From CPC320 sp002684375 (GTDB taxonomy: Bacteria; Pseudomonadota; Alphaproteobacteria; Rhodobacterales; Rhodobacteraceae): 64,000 bases of DNA. Positions 33,785 to 42,021 of this stretch are shown one piece after another. Made by a program: the position numbers and the translations under genes. How positions within the stretch are numbered: the first letter of the stretch is position 1; every line of letters begins with the position of its first letter. The stretch covers positions 1 to 64,000 of the forward strand of contig CBFIHZ010000021.1 of assembly GCA_965662545.1 (NCBI GenBank), given 5' to 3'. Under the pieces are notes generated by a model, which was not told where the DNA came from, searched no databases, and was given only the letters and a program-made list of their open reading frames with translations.

Positions 33785-35908
33785 ATGATCGCGGCTGAAG
33801 ATCTGATCACGCTGGTTGGCAACTATAACCCAAAGTCTAATGCCAAGCTGCTTTTGCAGGCCTATCAGTATGGCATGAAAATGCATGATGGGCAGTTTCG
33901 GCATTCAGGTGAGGCATATTTTACCCATCCAGTGGCTGTAGCTGCGATATTGTCAGAGCACCGCCTCGACGATCATACGATTGTCACGGCCCTGCTGCAT
34001 GACACAATTGAAGATACCAAATCGACCTATACCGAGATTTCAGCGCTGTTCGGTGAGGACGTGGCCCGTCTTGTGGATGGCGTCACTAAACTGACCAATT
34101 TACAGTTGTCTTCCTCGCACACTCAGCAGGCAGAAAATTTCCGTAAACTTCTGATTGCAATGTCAAAAGACGTGCGGGTCATTTTGGTAAAGCTGGCGGA
34201 CCGCCTGCATAATATGCGCACCATCAAATCGATGCGACCGGAAAAACAAGTCCAAAAGTCGCGCGAGACAATGGATATCTATGCGCCGCTGGCAGGGCGC
34301 ATGGGCATGCACTGGATGCGTGAGGAACTGGAAGATCTGTCGTTTAAAGTGCTAAATCCAGAAGGTCGTGCCAGTATTATTCGACGGTTTATCACGCTGC
34401 AAAAAGAAACTGGCGATGTGATTGACCGTATCACTGGCGATATGCGTCAGGAACTGGAGAATGTTGGTATTGACGCCGAGGTATTTGGCCGGGCCAAGAA
34501 ACCCTATTCAATCTGGCGCAAAATGCAGGAAAAGGATCTGAGCTTTTCGCGTTTGTCGGATATCTACGGGTTTCGGGTAATTACAGACAGTGAGATGGAA
34601 TGCTATCGCGGGTTAGGCACGATCCACCAGCGCTGGCGTGCGGTGCCGGGGCGTTTTAAAGATTATATTAGCCAGCCCAAATCAAACGGGTATCGCAGTA
34701 TCCATACCACAGTTTCGGGACGCGACGGCAAACGTGTCGAGGTGCAAATCCGCACTCGCCAAATGCATGATGTTGCCGAAACGGGTGTGGCCGCACATTG
34801 GTCTTATCGTGACGGTGTGCGCAGCGGTAACCCCTTTGCGGTTGACCCTGCAACTTGGGTTGGTTCGTTGACGGAGCAGTTTAACGCCGATGAGGATCAC
34901 CAAGAGTTTCTCGAGGCAGTCAAACTTGAGATGTATTCCGATCAGGTATTTTGCTTCACTCCCAAAGGGGACGTGGTCAAATTGCCGCGGGGCGCCACAC
35001 CGCTTGATTACGCCTATGCCATTCATACCCGAATTGGCAGTGCCTGCGTGGGCGCCAAAGTCGATGGTTTGCGGGTGCCGTTGTGGACCCGACTTAAAAA
35101 TGGCCAATCGATTGAAATTGTAACGGCAGAGGGTCAAATTCCTCAGGCGACCTGGTTGGATATTGCGATTACCGGTAAGGCGAAAACCGCTATCCGCCGG
35201 GCGCTGCGTGAGGCTGATCGCGGTCGGTATATTAAATTGGGCCAGGAACTGGCACGCTCTGCTTTTGAGCAGATCGGCAAGAAAGTTACTGATAAGGTGC
35301 TGGAAACCGCGGCCCGTCATTTGCGTATCAAAGACCCGCATGAGTTGCTTTATCGGATGGGCAGCGCCGAATTGACGGCCAATGAACTGGTGGACGCGGT
35401 CTATCCGGATGTGGCGACCGACCGATCTGATGAGATCGATAGCCGTCGTGCGGTGATTGGCCTGTCGCCAGATCAGCATTTTGACCGCGCGCCCTGCTGT
35501 CAGCCGCTGCCTGGCGAGCGCATTGTTGGCATCACATATCGTGGGCTTGGGGTTGTGGTGCATACGATCGACTGCGTGGCATTGAGCGATTTTGAAGACC
35601 AGCCCCAACGCTGGCTGGATCTGCATTGGCAAAGTGGTAAGCACCCGGCCTCTTATGCTGTGACACTGGATATGACCATTGGAAACGATTCGGGTGTTCT
35701 GGGGCGCATTTGCACCTTGATTGGCGAGCAGAAGGCTAATATCTCGGACTTGAAATTCTTGGACCGCAAACCAGATTTTTACCGTCTTTTGATAAATGTC
35801 GACCTGCGTGAAGCTGAGCACTTGCACTCGGTCATGTCTGCATTAGAAGCGGAGAGCGATGTTGCTGCCATTATAAGATCCCGAGACCCGTCCCGCCGAG
35901 GCGGTTAG
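33785..35908 (+). CDS. rel: Bifunctional (p)ppGpp synthetase/hydrolase
   Basis: This 707-residue Rel/SpoT protein has an N-terminal HD hydrolase domain with intact HDTIEDT (His72, Asp73, Glu76, Asp77), a synthetase domain around 235-350 (DIYGFRVI and YRSIHTTV), a TGS domain around 385-450 (VFCFTPKGDVVKLPRGATPLDYAYAIH), and a C-terminal ACT domain from about 635. Both activities should be present, as expected for the single RSH of an alphaproteobacterium. It adjusts transcription and growth to starvation. The gene starts 21 bases after rpoZ and is followed by the DUF2062 gene, forming one operon. Confidence 0.95.
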   Translation: MIAAEDLITLVGNYNPKSNAKLLLQAYQYGMKMHDGQFRHSGEAYFTHPVAVAAILSEHRLDDHTIVTALLHDTIEDTKSTYTEISALFGEDVARLVDGVTKLTNLQLSSSHTQQAENFRKLLIAMSKDVRVILVKLADRLHNMRTIKSMRPEKQVQKSRETMDIYAPLAGRMGMHWMREELEDLSFKVLNPEGRASIIRRFITLQKETGDVIDRITGDMRQELENVGIDAEVFGRAKKPYSIWRKMQEKDLSFSRLSDIYGFRVITDSEMECYRGLGTIHQRWRAVPGRFKDYISQPKSNGYRSIHTTVSGRDGKRVEVQIRTRQMHDVAETGVAAHWSYRDGVRSGNPFAVDPATWVGSLTEQFNADEDHQEFLEAVKLEMYSDQVFCFTPKGDVVKLPRGATPLDYAYAIHTRIGSACVGAKVDGLRVPLWTRLKNGQSIEIVTAEGQIPQATWLDIAITGKAKTAIRRALREADRGRYIKLGQELARSAFEQIGKKVTDKVLETAARHLRIKDPHELLYRMGSAELTANELVDAVYPDVATDRSDEIDSRRAVIGLSPDQHFDRAPCCQPLPGERIVGITYRGLGVVVHTIDCVALSDFEDQPQRWLDLHWQSGKHPASYAVTLDMTIGNDSGVLGRICTLIGEQKANISDLKFLDRKPDFYRLLINVDLREAEHLHSVMSALEAESDVAAIIRSRDPSRRGG

Positions 35909-35932
35909 CAAGGGCAACTAGAGGAATGTGCC

Positions 35933-36577
35933 TTGGTGTTCAAACGCCGTGATAAACGACCGGCCTGGAAAGTGGTCGTCGACGTGCTCTATCCCAAAGG
36001 TGGATGGAGCCGGGCGTTTCAGTATATCAAAGTTCGCTTGAAACGGTTGCCCGATCCACCAGAAAAGGTTGCACGGGGGATTTGGGCTGGTGTGTTTACC
36101 ACCTTTACCCCGCTGTACGGCTTTCATTTTTTCATTGCTATTTTAATTGCTCGAGTGTTTCAGGGTAATATTTTGGCGGCGCTTTTGGGAACATTTTTTG
36201 GCAATCCGCTGACCTATATTCCGATTGGGTTGGTCTCAATGCAGACCGGGCATTTCCTGCTTGGGACCCAATTACAAAGTGAGACACGGCGTTCCTTTAT
36301 TGGTAAATTTCTGGATGCGGGCAAAGACCTAAGGGATAATTCCATTGCGGTGCTCCGCGGAGAGCCGGTCGATTGGTCAAATATTGTTGTTTTCTATCAC
36401 GAGGTATTTTTTCCCTATCTCGTGGGCGGTATTGTTCCAGGTATGATTGCAGCAACCGTCTGCTACTATCTTTGCATACCCTTGGTACGGGCCTATCAAA
36501 ACCGGCGCAAAGGTGCGCTGATTGCGAAATTGGCAGCGATCAAACATAAAGCCAGGCGCAAGGCTGACAGACCGTAA
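35933..36577 (+). CDS. DUF2062-family membrane protein
   Basis: The 214-residue protein has a basic N-terminus followed by the DUF2062 core: ARGIWAGVFTTFTPLYGFHF, a hydrophobic helix (FIAILIARVFQGNILAALLG), and the conserved FFGNPLTYIPI loop. A third membrane region lies near 155-180 (YLVGGIVPGMIAATVCYYL). The family is membrane-bound with no proven activity. The start is TTG 35933 or GTG 35936, both served by GAGGA at 35921. The gene lies between rel and pdxJ in a common alphaproteobacterial order. Confidence 0.82.
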   Translation: MVFKRRDKRPAWKVVVDVLYPKGGWSRAFQYIKVRLKRLPDPPEKVARGIWAGVFTTFTPLYGFHFFIAILIARVFQGNILAALLGTFFGNPLTYIPIGLVSMQTGHFLLGTQLQSETRRSFIGKFLDAGKDLRDNSIAVLRGEPVDWSNIVVFYHEVFFPYLVGGIVPGMIAATVCYYLCIPLVRAYQNRRKGALIAKLAAIKHKARRKADRP

Positions 36578-36625
36578 AAATAGTATGAAATTCACGGGTG
36601 ATATCGGATTTTGAGGAGAGTGAGT

Positions 36626-37366
36626 ATGACAAGATTACGACTTGGGGTGAATATCGATCATGTCGCAACCGTGCGTAATGCGCGCGGTGGCGCATATCCA
36701 GATCCGTTGCGGGCGGCAAAATTATCCGAAGAGGCGGGGGCGGATGGTATCACAGCCCATCTGCGTGAGGATCGGCGGCATATATCAGATGCTGATATTG
36801 ATGGCCTGATGGAAGTTCTGACCGTTCCGCTGAATTTCGAGATGGCGGCAACGCCGGAGATGCAGGCGATTGCGCTGCGTCACAAACCTCATGCGGTCTG
36901 TATCGTGCCTGAAAAGCGTGAGGAGCGTACCACCGAAGGGGGATTGGAAGTGGCGCGCGAAGAAAACCGAATTGCCCATTTTATTGCGCCGTTGCGCGAT
37001 GCTGGGTGCCGGGTGTCAATTTTCATCGCCGCTGACCAACGCCAGATCGAGGCCGCACACCGTATCGGTGCGCAGGTGATTGAGTTACATACCGGCGCCT
37101 ATTGTGATTTTCACGCCGAGGGCAATATTGCCGCCCGCGACAGCGAATTGCAAAAGCTAACTGAGATGTCCTCACTTGCTCATTCTTTGGGTTTGGAGGT
37201 CCATGCCGGGCATGGGCTGACGTATGATACAGTATCCCCAATTGCGCAATTGCCGGAGGTGATCGAGCTGAATATTGGCCATTTTATCATTGGCGAGGCA
37301 ATTTTCAGGGGCCTGACTCCAGCGATTGCAGAGATGCGACGCTTGATGGATGAAGCGCGCGCATGA
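36626..37366 (+). CDS. pdxJ: Pyridoxine 5'-phosphate synthase
   Basis: The 246-residue TIM-barrel enzyme condenses 3-amino-2-oxopropyl phosphate with deoxyxylulose 5-phosphate to make pyridoxine phosphate. Family blocks include LGVNIDHVATVRNARGG, ITAHLREDRRHI, IVPEKREERTTEGGL, IELHTGAYCD and LEVHAGHGLTY. A GAGGAGAG site before 36626 sets the start, five codons inside the open frame. The acpS start follows the stop after one base, and acpS, lepB, rnc and era continue in the same direction. Confidence 0.95.
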   Translation: MTRLRLGVNIDHVATVRNARGGAYPDPLRAAKLSEEAGADGITAHLREDRRHISDADIDGLMEVLTVPLNFEMAATPEMQAIALRHKPHAVCIVPEKREERTTEGGLEVAREENRIAHFIAPLRDAGCRVSIFIAADQRQIEAAHRIGAQVIELHTGAYCDFHAEGNIAARDSELQKLTEMSSLAHSLGLEVHAGHGLTYDTVSPIAQLPEVIELNIGHFIIGEAIFRGLTPAIAEMRRLMDEARA

Positions 37367-37367
37367 G

Positions 37368-37790
37368 ATGATTTTGGGGATCGGAACGGATCTGGCGAAT
37401 ATTGACCGTATCGCCGCCACGCTTGAGCGGTTCGGTGACCGGTTTCGCAATCGTGTCTTTACCGAAGGGGAACAACGCAAGGCCAGCAGACGCAAAGATG
37501 AGGCAGGCACCTATGCCAAGCGCTGGGCGGCGAAAGAAGCCTGCTCCAAAGCGCTTGGTACCGGCTTGCGGATGGGGATTGCTTGGAAGGATATGTCGGT
37601 CTGTAATCTCAAGACAGGACAGCCGCAAATGCAGTTGACGGGTTGGGCCAAAACAAGGCTGGATCAGATGACGCCGCAGGGGCATGTGGCGCATGTGCAT
37701 GTCAGCCTGACCGATGATCATCCCTGGGCACAAGCCTTTGTGGTTATTGAGGCACGACCCGAGGGGTTGGACCCGTCACCCGGGCCTTAA
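37368..37790 (+). CDS. acpS: Holo-[acyl-carrier-protein] synthase
   Basis: AcpS transfers 4'-phosphopantetheine from CoA to acyl carrier protein. The 140-residue product has the magnesium-binding ILGIGTDLANIDRI (Asp8) and the second block RWAAKEACSKALGTG with the catalytic Glu. The final HVSLTDDHPWAQAFVV is also typical. It starts one base after pdxJ, so it depends on the same transcript, and precedes lepB, a frequent proteobacterial order. Confidence 0.94.
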   Translation: MILGIGTDLANIDRIAATLERFGDRFRNRVFTEGEQRKASRRKDEAGTYAKRWAAKEACSKALGTGLRMGIAWKDMSVCNLKTGQPQMQLTGWAKTRLDQMTPQGHVAHVHVSLTDDHPWAQAFVVIEARPEGLDPSPGP

Positions 37791-37860
37791 TGTCACTTGG
37801 CTTGACACCCTAACACCAGCGTTCCATGTAGAGACCGTAAGCATAACAAAAGGAAAATGC

Positions 37861-38697
37861 ATGGCGCAGACATCGGAAGAATCGAACGGTATCGTTGAAA
37901 CGATCAAGACGGTTGTCTATGCGCTGCTTATCGCAGGTATTTTTCGAACGCTGTTTTTTCAACCGTTCTGGATCCCGTCGGGTTCAATGAAAGACACGCT
38001 GCTGATTGGTGACTTTCTGTTTGTGAACAAAATGGCCTATGGGTATTCTTACGCCTCTTGTCCGAGCATTATCATACCGGCTGTGGGGCTCAATATCGAC
38101 GCCAAAGATGTGTGCGGGCTGCTGCGCGATGACAATAAACGCCTGTGGGCTGGCCTGCCTGAGCGTGGGGATGTTGTGGTGTTTCGCCATCCGGCATCGG
38201 GGCGCGATTATATCAAACGCCTGACCGGGCTGCCTGGGGATCGGGTGCAGGTTAAAGACGGCGTGCTTTATATTAATGACGCTCCGGTGGCGTTGGAAGA
38301 CGTCGCGGCCTTTGAGGAAACATACGCGCCACAAGGCCCATTGCGATCTCTGCCGCGCTGTGAAAATGTGCCGACTGGCAACGGCGGCATTTGCCAGAAA
38401 TCGCGTCAAATCGAAACGCTGCCAAATGGTGTTGCACACTCGATTCTGAATATCGGAACACAATCAACAGATAACACTCCGGCCTTTACCGTGCCCGCGG
38501 GACATTACTTTTTTATGGGAGACAATCGCGATAACTCGACCGACAGTCGACGCCGCCAGCAAGCCGGTGGCGTCGGGTTTGTGCCGTTTGAAAATCTGAT
38601 TGGGCGCGCGGATCGCATTTTGTTTTCGTCGGCCGGTCGCTCAATGTTGTTTTTCTGGACCTGGCGCAGCGATCGTTTCTTTAAGAGCGTCATTTGA
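37861..38697 (+). CDS. lepB: Signal peptidase I
   Basis: The 278-residue membrane protease removes signal peptides. It has an N-terminal membrane helix (about 14-33), the nucleophile Ser in PFWIPSGSMKDTL, the general base Lys in RDYIKRLTGLPGDRV, and the GDNRDNSTDSR block near the end. An AAAGGAAA site before 37861 fixes the start; the longer open frame overlapping acpS is not used. Its stop overlaps the rnc start (TTGA), so the two are coupled. Confidence 0.95.
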   Translation: MAQTSEESNGIVETIKTVVYALLIAGIFRTLFFQPFWIPSGSMKDTLLIGDFLFVNKMAYGYSYASCPSIIIPAVGLNIDAKDVCGLLRDDNKRLWAGLPERGDVVVFRHPASGRDYIKRLTGLPGDRVQVKDGVLYINDAPVALEDVAAFEETYAPQGPLRSLPRCENVPTGNGGICQKSRQIETLPNGVAHSILNIGTQSTDNTPAFTVPAGHYFFMGDNRDNSTDSRRRQQAGGVGFVPFENLIGRADRILFSSAGRSMLFFWTWRSDRFFKSVI

Positions 38698-39377
38698 AAC
38701 TGTCTGGAGATCTTGCGGTTTTTCAAAGCCGGCTGGGCTATGATTTTAAACGGCCAGAATTGCTGAGTGAGGCGGTCACGCACGCCTCGATCTCGTCTGC
38801 GACGCGCTCGGATAACCAGCGGTTGGAGTTTTTGGGGGACCGGGTGCTGGGGCTGGTGATGGCCGAGGCTCTGCTTGAAGAGGATACCTCCGCAAGCGAA
38901 GGCAAGCTGGCACCGCGTTTTAATGCCTTGGTGCGCAAAGAGACCTGTGCTGAGATTGCGATCTCTCTGGACTTGGGTAAGGTTTTGAAACTTGGACGGT
39001 CCGAAATGATGTCGGGCGGACGGCGCAAGCAGGCGCTGCTTGGCGATGCACTGGAGGCGGTAATTGCTGCGGTGTACCTTGATGGGGGGTTCGCTGCGGC
39101 AAAAATGCTTGTTTTGCGCATCTGGTCCAATCATATTGCGTCTGTCGAAGAGGATGCACGTGACGCGAAAACTGCTTTGCAGGAATGGGCGCAGGCTCGT
39201 GGTTTTCCACCGCCGCTCTATGTTGTGGTGGGCCGCTCCGGTCCCGATCATGCACCGATGTTTACAATTTCGGCGCAGCTTGAAAACGGTGCCACTCAAG
39301 ATGCGACTGCAGGATCAAAACGTCAGGCCGAACAAAATGCGGCCATGCAGCTTTTGGCAAAATTGGAGGCCACATGA
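38694..39377 (+). CDS. rnc: Ribonuclease III
   Basis: The 227-residue enzyme cleaves double-stranded RNA, including rRNA precursors. The nuclease domain shows the signature QRLEFLGDRVLGL (about residues 41-53) and LGDALEAVIAAVYLDGG with the second acidic pair; the dsRNA-binding domain spans about 155-225. The start is a TTG that overlaps the lepB stop by four bases. The stop in turn overlaps the era start (ATGA). Confidence 0.95.
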   Translation: MKLSGDLAVFQSRLGYDFKRPELLSEAVTHASISSATRSDNQRLEFLGDRVLGLVMAEALLEEDTSASEGKLAPRFNALVRKETCAEIAISLDLGKVLKLGRSEMMSGGRRKQALLGDALEAVIAAVYLDGGFAAAKMLVLRIWSNHIASVEEDARDAKTALQEWAQARGFPPPLYVVVGRSGPDHAPMFTISAQLENGATQDATAGSKRQAEQNAAMQLLAKLEAT

Positions 39378-40279
39378 CACGGGCAGGGTTTGTTGCATTA
39401 ATCGGGGAGCCTAACGCCGGCAAGTCCACATTGCTGAACCAGATGGTTGGCGCCAAGGTGTCTATTGTAACCCACAAAGTGCAAACCACCCGCGCCCGCA
39501 TCCGCGGTGTGGCGATTGACGGCGAGACCCAGATTGTTTTTGTCGATACTCCGGGTCTGTTTAAACCCCGCCGACGGCTTGACCGCGCGATGGTGGCCGC
39601 CGCTTGGGGTGGTGCGCTGGACGCGGATATGATCGTGTTGCTGGTTGAGGCCAATCGTGGCCTGACTGAGGGGGTAGAGAAAATCCTTGAGACGCTCACC
39701 GAGATGTCGCAAGGGCGGACAATTGCACTGGCGATCAACAAGATTGATCGGGTCAAATCTGAGACATTACTCGGTCTGAGCCAAACCCTGAATGCTCGGT
39801 TCCCGTTTGTTGAGACTTTTATGGTGTCAGCGGAAAAGGGCCACGGTGTGCCTATGTTACGCAGCTGGCTGGCCGGGGGTCTGCCCGAGGGACCATGGCT
39901 CTATCCTGAAGACCAGATTGCCGATCTGCCGTTGCGGATGATTGCTGCCGAAATGACACGCGAGAAATTGACCCTGCGGCTGCACCAAGAGCTGCCCTAT
40001 CAAATGACAGTCGAGACTGAGAACTGGCAGGAGCGTAAAGACGGTTCTGCCCGCATTGATCAGATTATTTATGTGGTGCGCGACGGTCACAAAGGTATCG
40101 TGCTGGGCAATGGTGGTGAAACCATCAAGGCGATTTCTAAAGCAGCACGCGAGGAACTTGAGGAATTCATGGGCCGACGTGTTCATTTGTTTTGCAAGGT
40201 CAAAGTTCGCGAAAAATGGCTTGATGAGGCGGCGCGTTATACCGAGATGGGTCTGGATTTCAAGGATGGAAATGGCTGA
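39374..40279 (+). CDS. era: GTPase Era
   Basis: The 301-residue GTPase assists 30S ribosome maturation. The G domain has GEPNAGKST (12-20), the switch region, DTPGLF, and NKIDRV; the C-terminal KH domain contains VLGNGGETIKAISKAAREEL, which binds the 3' end of 16S rRNA. It overlaps rnc by four bases. The DUF1491 and recO genes follow in the same direction with gaps of 30 and 8 bases. Confidence 0.96.
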   Translation: MTRAGFVALIGEPNAGKSTLLNQMVGAKVSIVTHKVQTTRARIRGVAIDGETQIVFVDTPGLFKPRRRLDRAMVAAAWGGALDADMIVLLVEANRGLTEGVEKILETLTEMSQGRTIALAINKIDRVKSETLLGLSQTLNARFPFVETFMVSAEKGHGVPMLRSWLAGGLPEGPWLYPEDQIADLPLRMIAAEMTREKLTLRLHQELPYQMTVETENWQERKDGSARIDQIIYVVRDGHKGIVLGNGGETIKAISKAAREELEEFMGRRVHLFCKVKVREKWLDEAARYTEMGLDFKDGNG

Positions 40280-40309
40280 GATAACAGGCTGTTCTGACGG
40301 TGATCTGTG

Positions 40310-40642
40310 ATGGCGCGCCTGACTGCCGAGTTTTGGGTCCATGCCTATTTAAACCGTTTGCGCATGGTGGAAATTCCAGCATTTGTTGTGGCGAAAGGTG
40401 ATCTTACGGCAGGTGCGGTGGTGATCAAGCTGAACACTCTGGACGGCCAAGCAGTGGCCTACCAACGATCGTTTGATATGATAAGCGGCGCGCGTAAATG
40501 GGTTGATTTTGCCTCCGGCGCTGAGACTGAGGTCGACATGGCCGTTGCCAGACAACGCGGGTTTGATCCCGATCTTTGGGTGATCGAGGTTGAAGACCGG
40601 AGCGGTCGGCATTTGCTGGATGAGCCAGGACTGGCAGATTAG
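40310..40642 (+). CDS. DUF1491-family protein
   Basis: This 110-residue protein has the DUF1491 pattern: FWVHAYLNRLRMVEIPAFVVAKGD, GAVVIKLN and a final FDPDLWVIEVEDRSGRHLL. The family is restricted largely to alphaproteobacteria and has no known function. It lies between era and recO, its usual location in Rhodobacterales as far as I recall. The ATG at 40310 directly follows an in-frame GTG at 40307; either may be used. Confidence 0.8.
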   Translation: MARLTAEFWVHAYLNRLRMVEIPAFVVAKGDLTAGAVVIKLNTLDGQAVAYQRSFDMISGARKWVDFASGAETEVDMAVARQRGFDPDLWVIEVEDRSGRHLLDEPGLAD

Positions 40643-40650
40643 GGGCGGGG

Positions 40651-41385
40651 ATGGAGTGGCGCGATCAAGGTGTTTTGCTCAGCGCGCGGCCGCATGGGGA
40701 AAGTGCGGCGATCATAGAAGTATTTACGCCTGAATATGGCCGCCATCTCGGTGTGGTGCGCGGTGGCTCTGGGCGCAAACTCGCCCCTATTTTACAACCC
40801 GGTGCCCAGTTGGATCTTGCTTGGCGGGCGCGCCTAGAGGATCATATGGGCAGCTTCACGGTTGAACCTGTCCGAAGTCGGGCGGCACAATCGATGTCTG
40901 ACCGGTTGGCACTGGCTGGGCTGAACGCAGTCACTGCCTTGCTGTCGTTTTGTTTGGCCGAGCGTGAAACGCATCGAACGCTCTATCACCGCAGCGCACA
41001 ATTGCTGGATTTACTTGGCCAATCGGATCTCTGGCCCTTGGCCTATCTACACTGGGAAATGCAATTGCTCGACTCTTTGGGTTTTGGGCTGGATCTCAGC
41101 GCGTGTGCCGCCACCGGGTCGGATCATGACTTGGTCTATGTATCACCGCGCAGTGGCCGTGCGGTATCAAAGGTTGGGGCAGGAGATTGGGCCAGCCGTT
41201 TGCTGCCGCTGCCACCGTGTATGTTGGGGCGCGGCGATGCAACGGATGCAGAGGTGGCGCTGGCGTTGGATACAACCGGGCATTTTCTGCATCATCATTT
41301 GGCCGAAGACATGCTTCACAAACCGGTACCCGGGGCGCGGGCGCGGTTTCTCAACCAGTTGTCTCGGCGTATCAATAGCGACTAA
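40651..41385 (+). CDS. recO: DNA repair protein RecO
   Basis: The 244-residue protein has the RecO OB-fold at the N-terminus (DQGVLLSARPHGESAAIIEVFTPEYG, GVVRGG) and the helical domain with LNAVTALLSFCLAERE and WEMQLLDSLGFGLDLSACA. RecO, with RecR, loads RecA on SSB-coated gaps. The zinc-binding cysteines of some RecO proteins are not complete here. It is the last gene of the lepB-rnc-era run and its end overlaps the convergent META gene by 14 bases. Confidence 0.93.
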   Translation: MEWRDQGVLLSARPHGESAAIIEVFTPEYGRHLGVVRGGSGRKLAPILQPGAQLDLAWRARLEDHMGSFTVEPVRSRAAQSMSDRLALAGLNAVTALLSFCLAERETHRTLYHRSAQLLDLLGQSDLWPLAYLHWEMQLLDSLGFGLDLSACAATGSDHDLVYVSPRSGRAVSKVGAGDWASRLLPLPPCMLGRGDATDAEVALALDTTGHFLHHHLAEDMLHKPVPGARARFLNQLSRRINSD

Positions 41386-41878
41386 ACAGCATCTCTCGTC
41401 CCGCATTGTTCGACAAAATCAACTGTTTATCTTCTCGTCGTGCTTTGGTCATTGTCGCTAAAGCGCTGGTAAATACCTGTTCGGCTGACGTGGCGCATCC
41501 CATTCTGGTGGATCCGATGGGGCCAAGTTTGAAATCTGGATACACCCGCTCTTGGCGGCCAAACAATCGGTTGCACCCGGCTGTGGCACGGAAGTGACCA
41601 TCGGGGCTGAATTGAATTGAAGCCGAGGCCGCGACCGGCGACATTGCAGCGGGGTTATTCGGCTGTTTTCTTTGCAGCACTGGGGTCGCGACAAAGGGTG
41701 CGCCGTCCAATTTTAAAAGCTGCCACTTGCCCAGATAGGCGGTGTTTGGATCAGCCTTTGAAATGGTGATATGGCTGCTCTGAGTGCTGTTACCCGGTTC
41801 GTTTTGGATATTATTTTGGGTGACGCTACAGGCAGCAAAAGTGAGAAAATATAGCAAAGAAAAATATTGTTTAAACAT
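41372..41878 (-). CDS. META-domain lipoprotein (HslJ-like)
   Basis: The 168-residue product begins with a lipoprotein signal (MFKQYFSLLYFLTFAACS, lipobox FAAC). The mature part contains a META domain: LGKWQLLKLDGAPF, then IQFSPDGHFRATAGCNRLFG, and a closing MGCATSAEQVFTSAL. HslJ-type META proteins are envelope proteins linked to stress or antibiotic tolerance; the role here is unknown. The start is taken at the Met before the signal sequence, 11 codons inside the open frame. Confidence 0.82.
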   Translation of the reverse strand: MFKQYFSLLYFLTFAACSVTQNNIQNEPGNSTQSSHITISKADPNTAYLGKWQLLKLDGAPFVATPVLQRKQPNNPAAMSPVAASASIQFSPDGHFRATAGCNRLFGRQERVYPDFKLGPIGSTRMGCATSAEQVFTSALATMTKARREDKQLILSNNAGREMLFSRY

Positions 41879-42021
41879 GGTAATTGCATAAAGATAAACA
41901 GTCTGTTGCACAAGTTAGACCTTTGCAGGGCTTACGCTTGAGCTTGGCATTGTAACGGGTATTATGCGATGTTTGTGACCAATACGGCCGGATTGCGGCA
42001 TTGCTTTAAACGGAGGCTCTG

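Noticed and set aside
34682..35827. Long 381-codon open frame antisense to rel
   Set aside because: It lies wholly within rel on the opposite strand, has no domain, and arises from codon bias; rel is a complete, clearly homologous gene.
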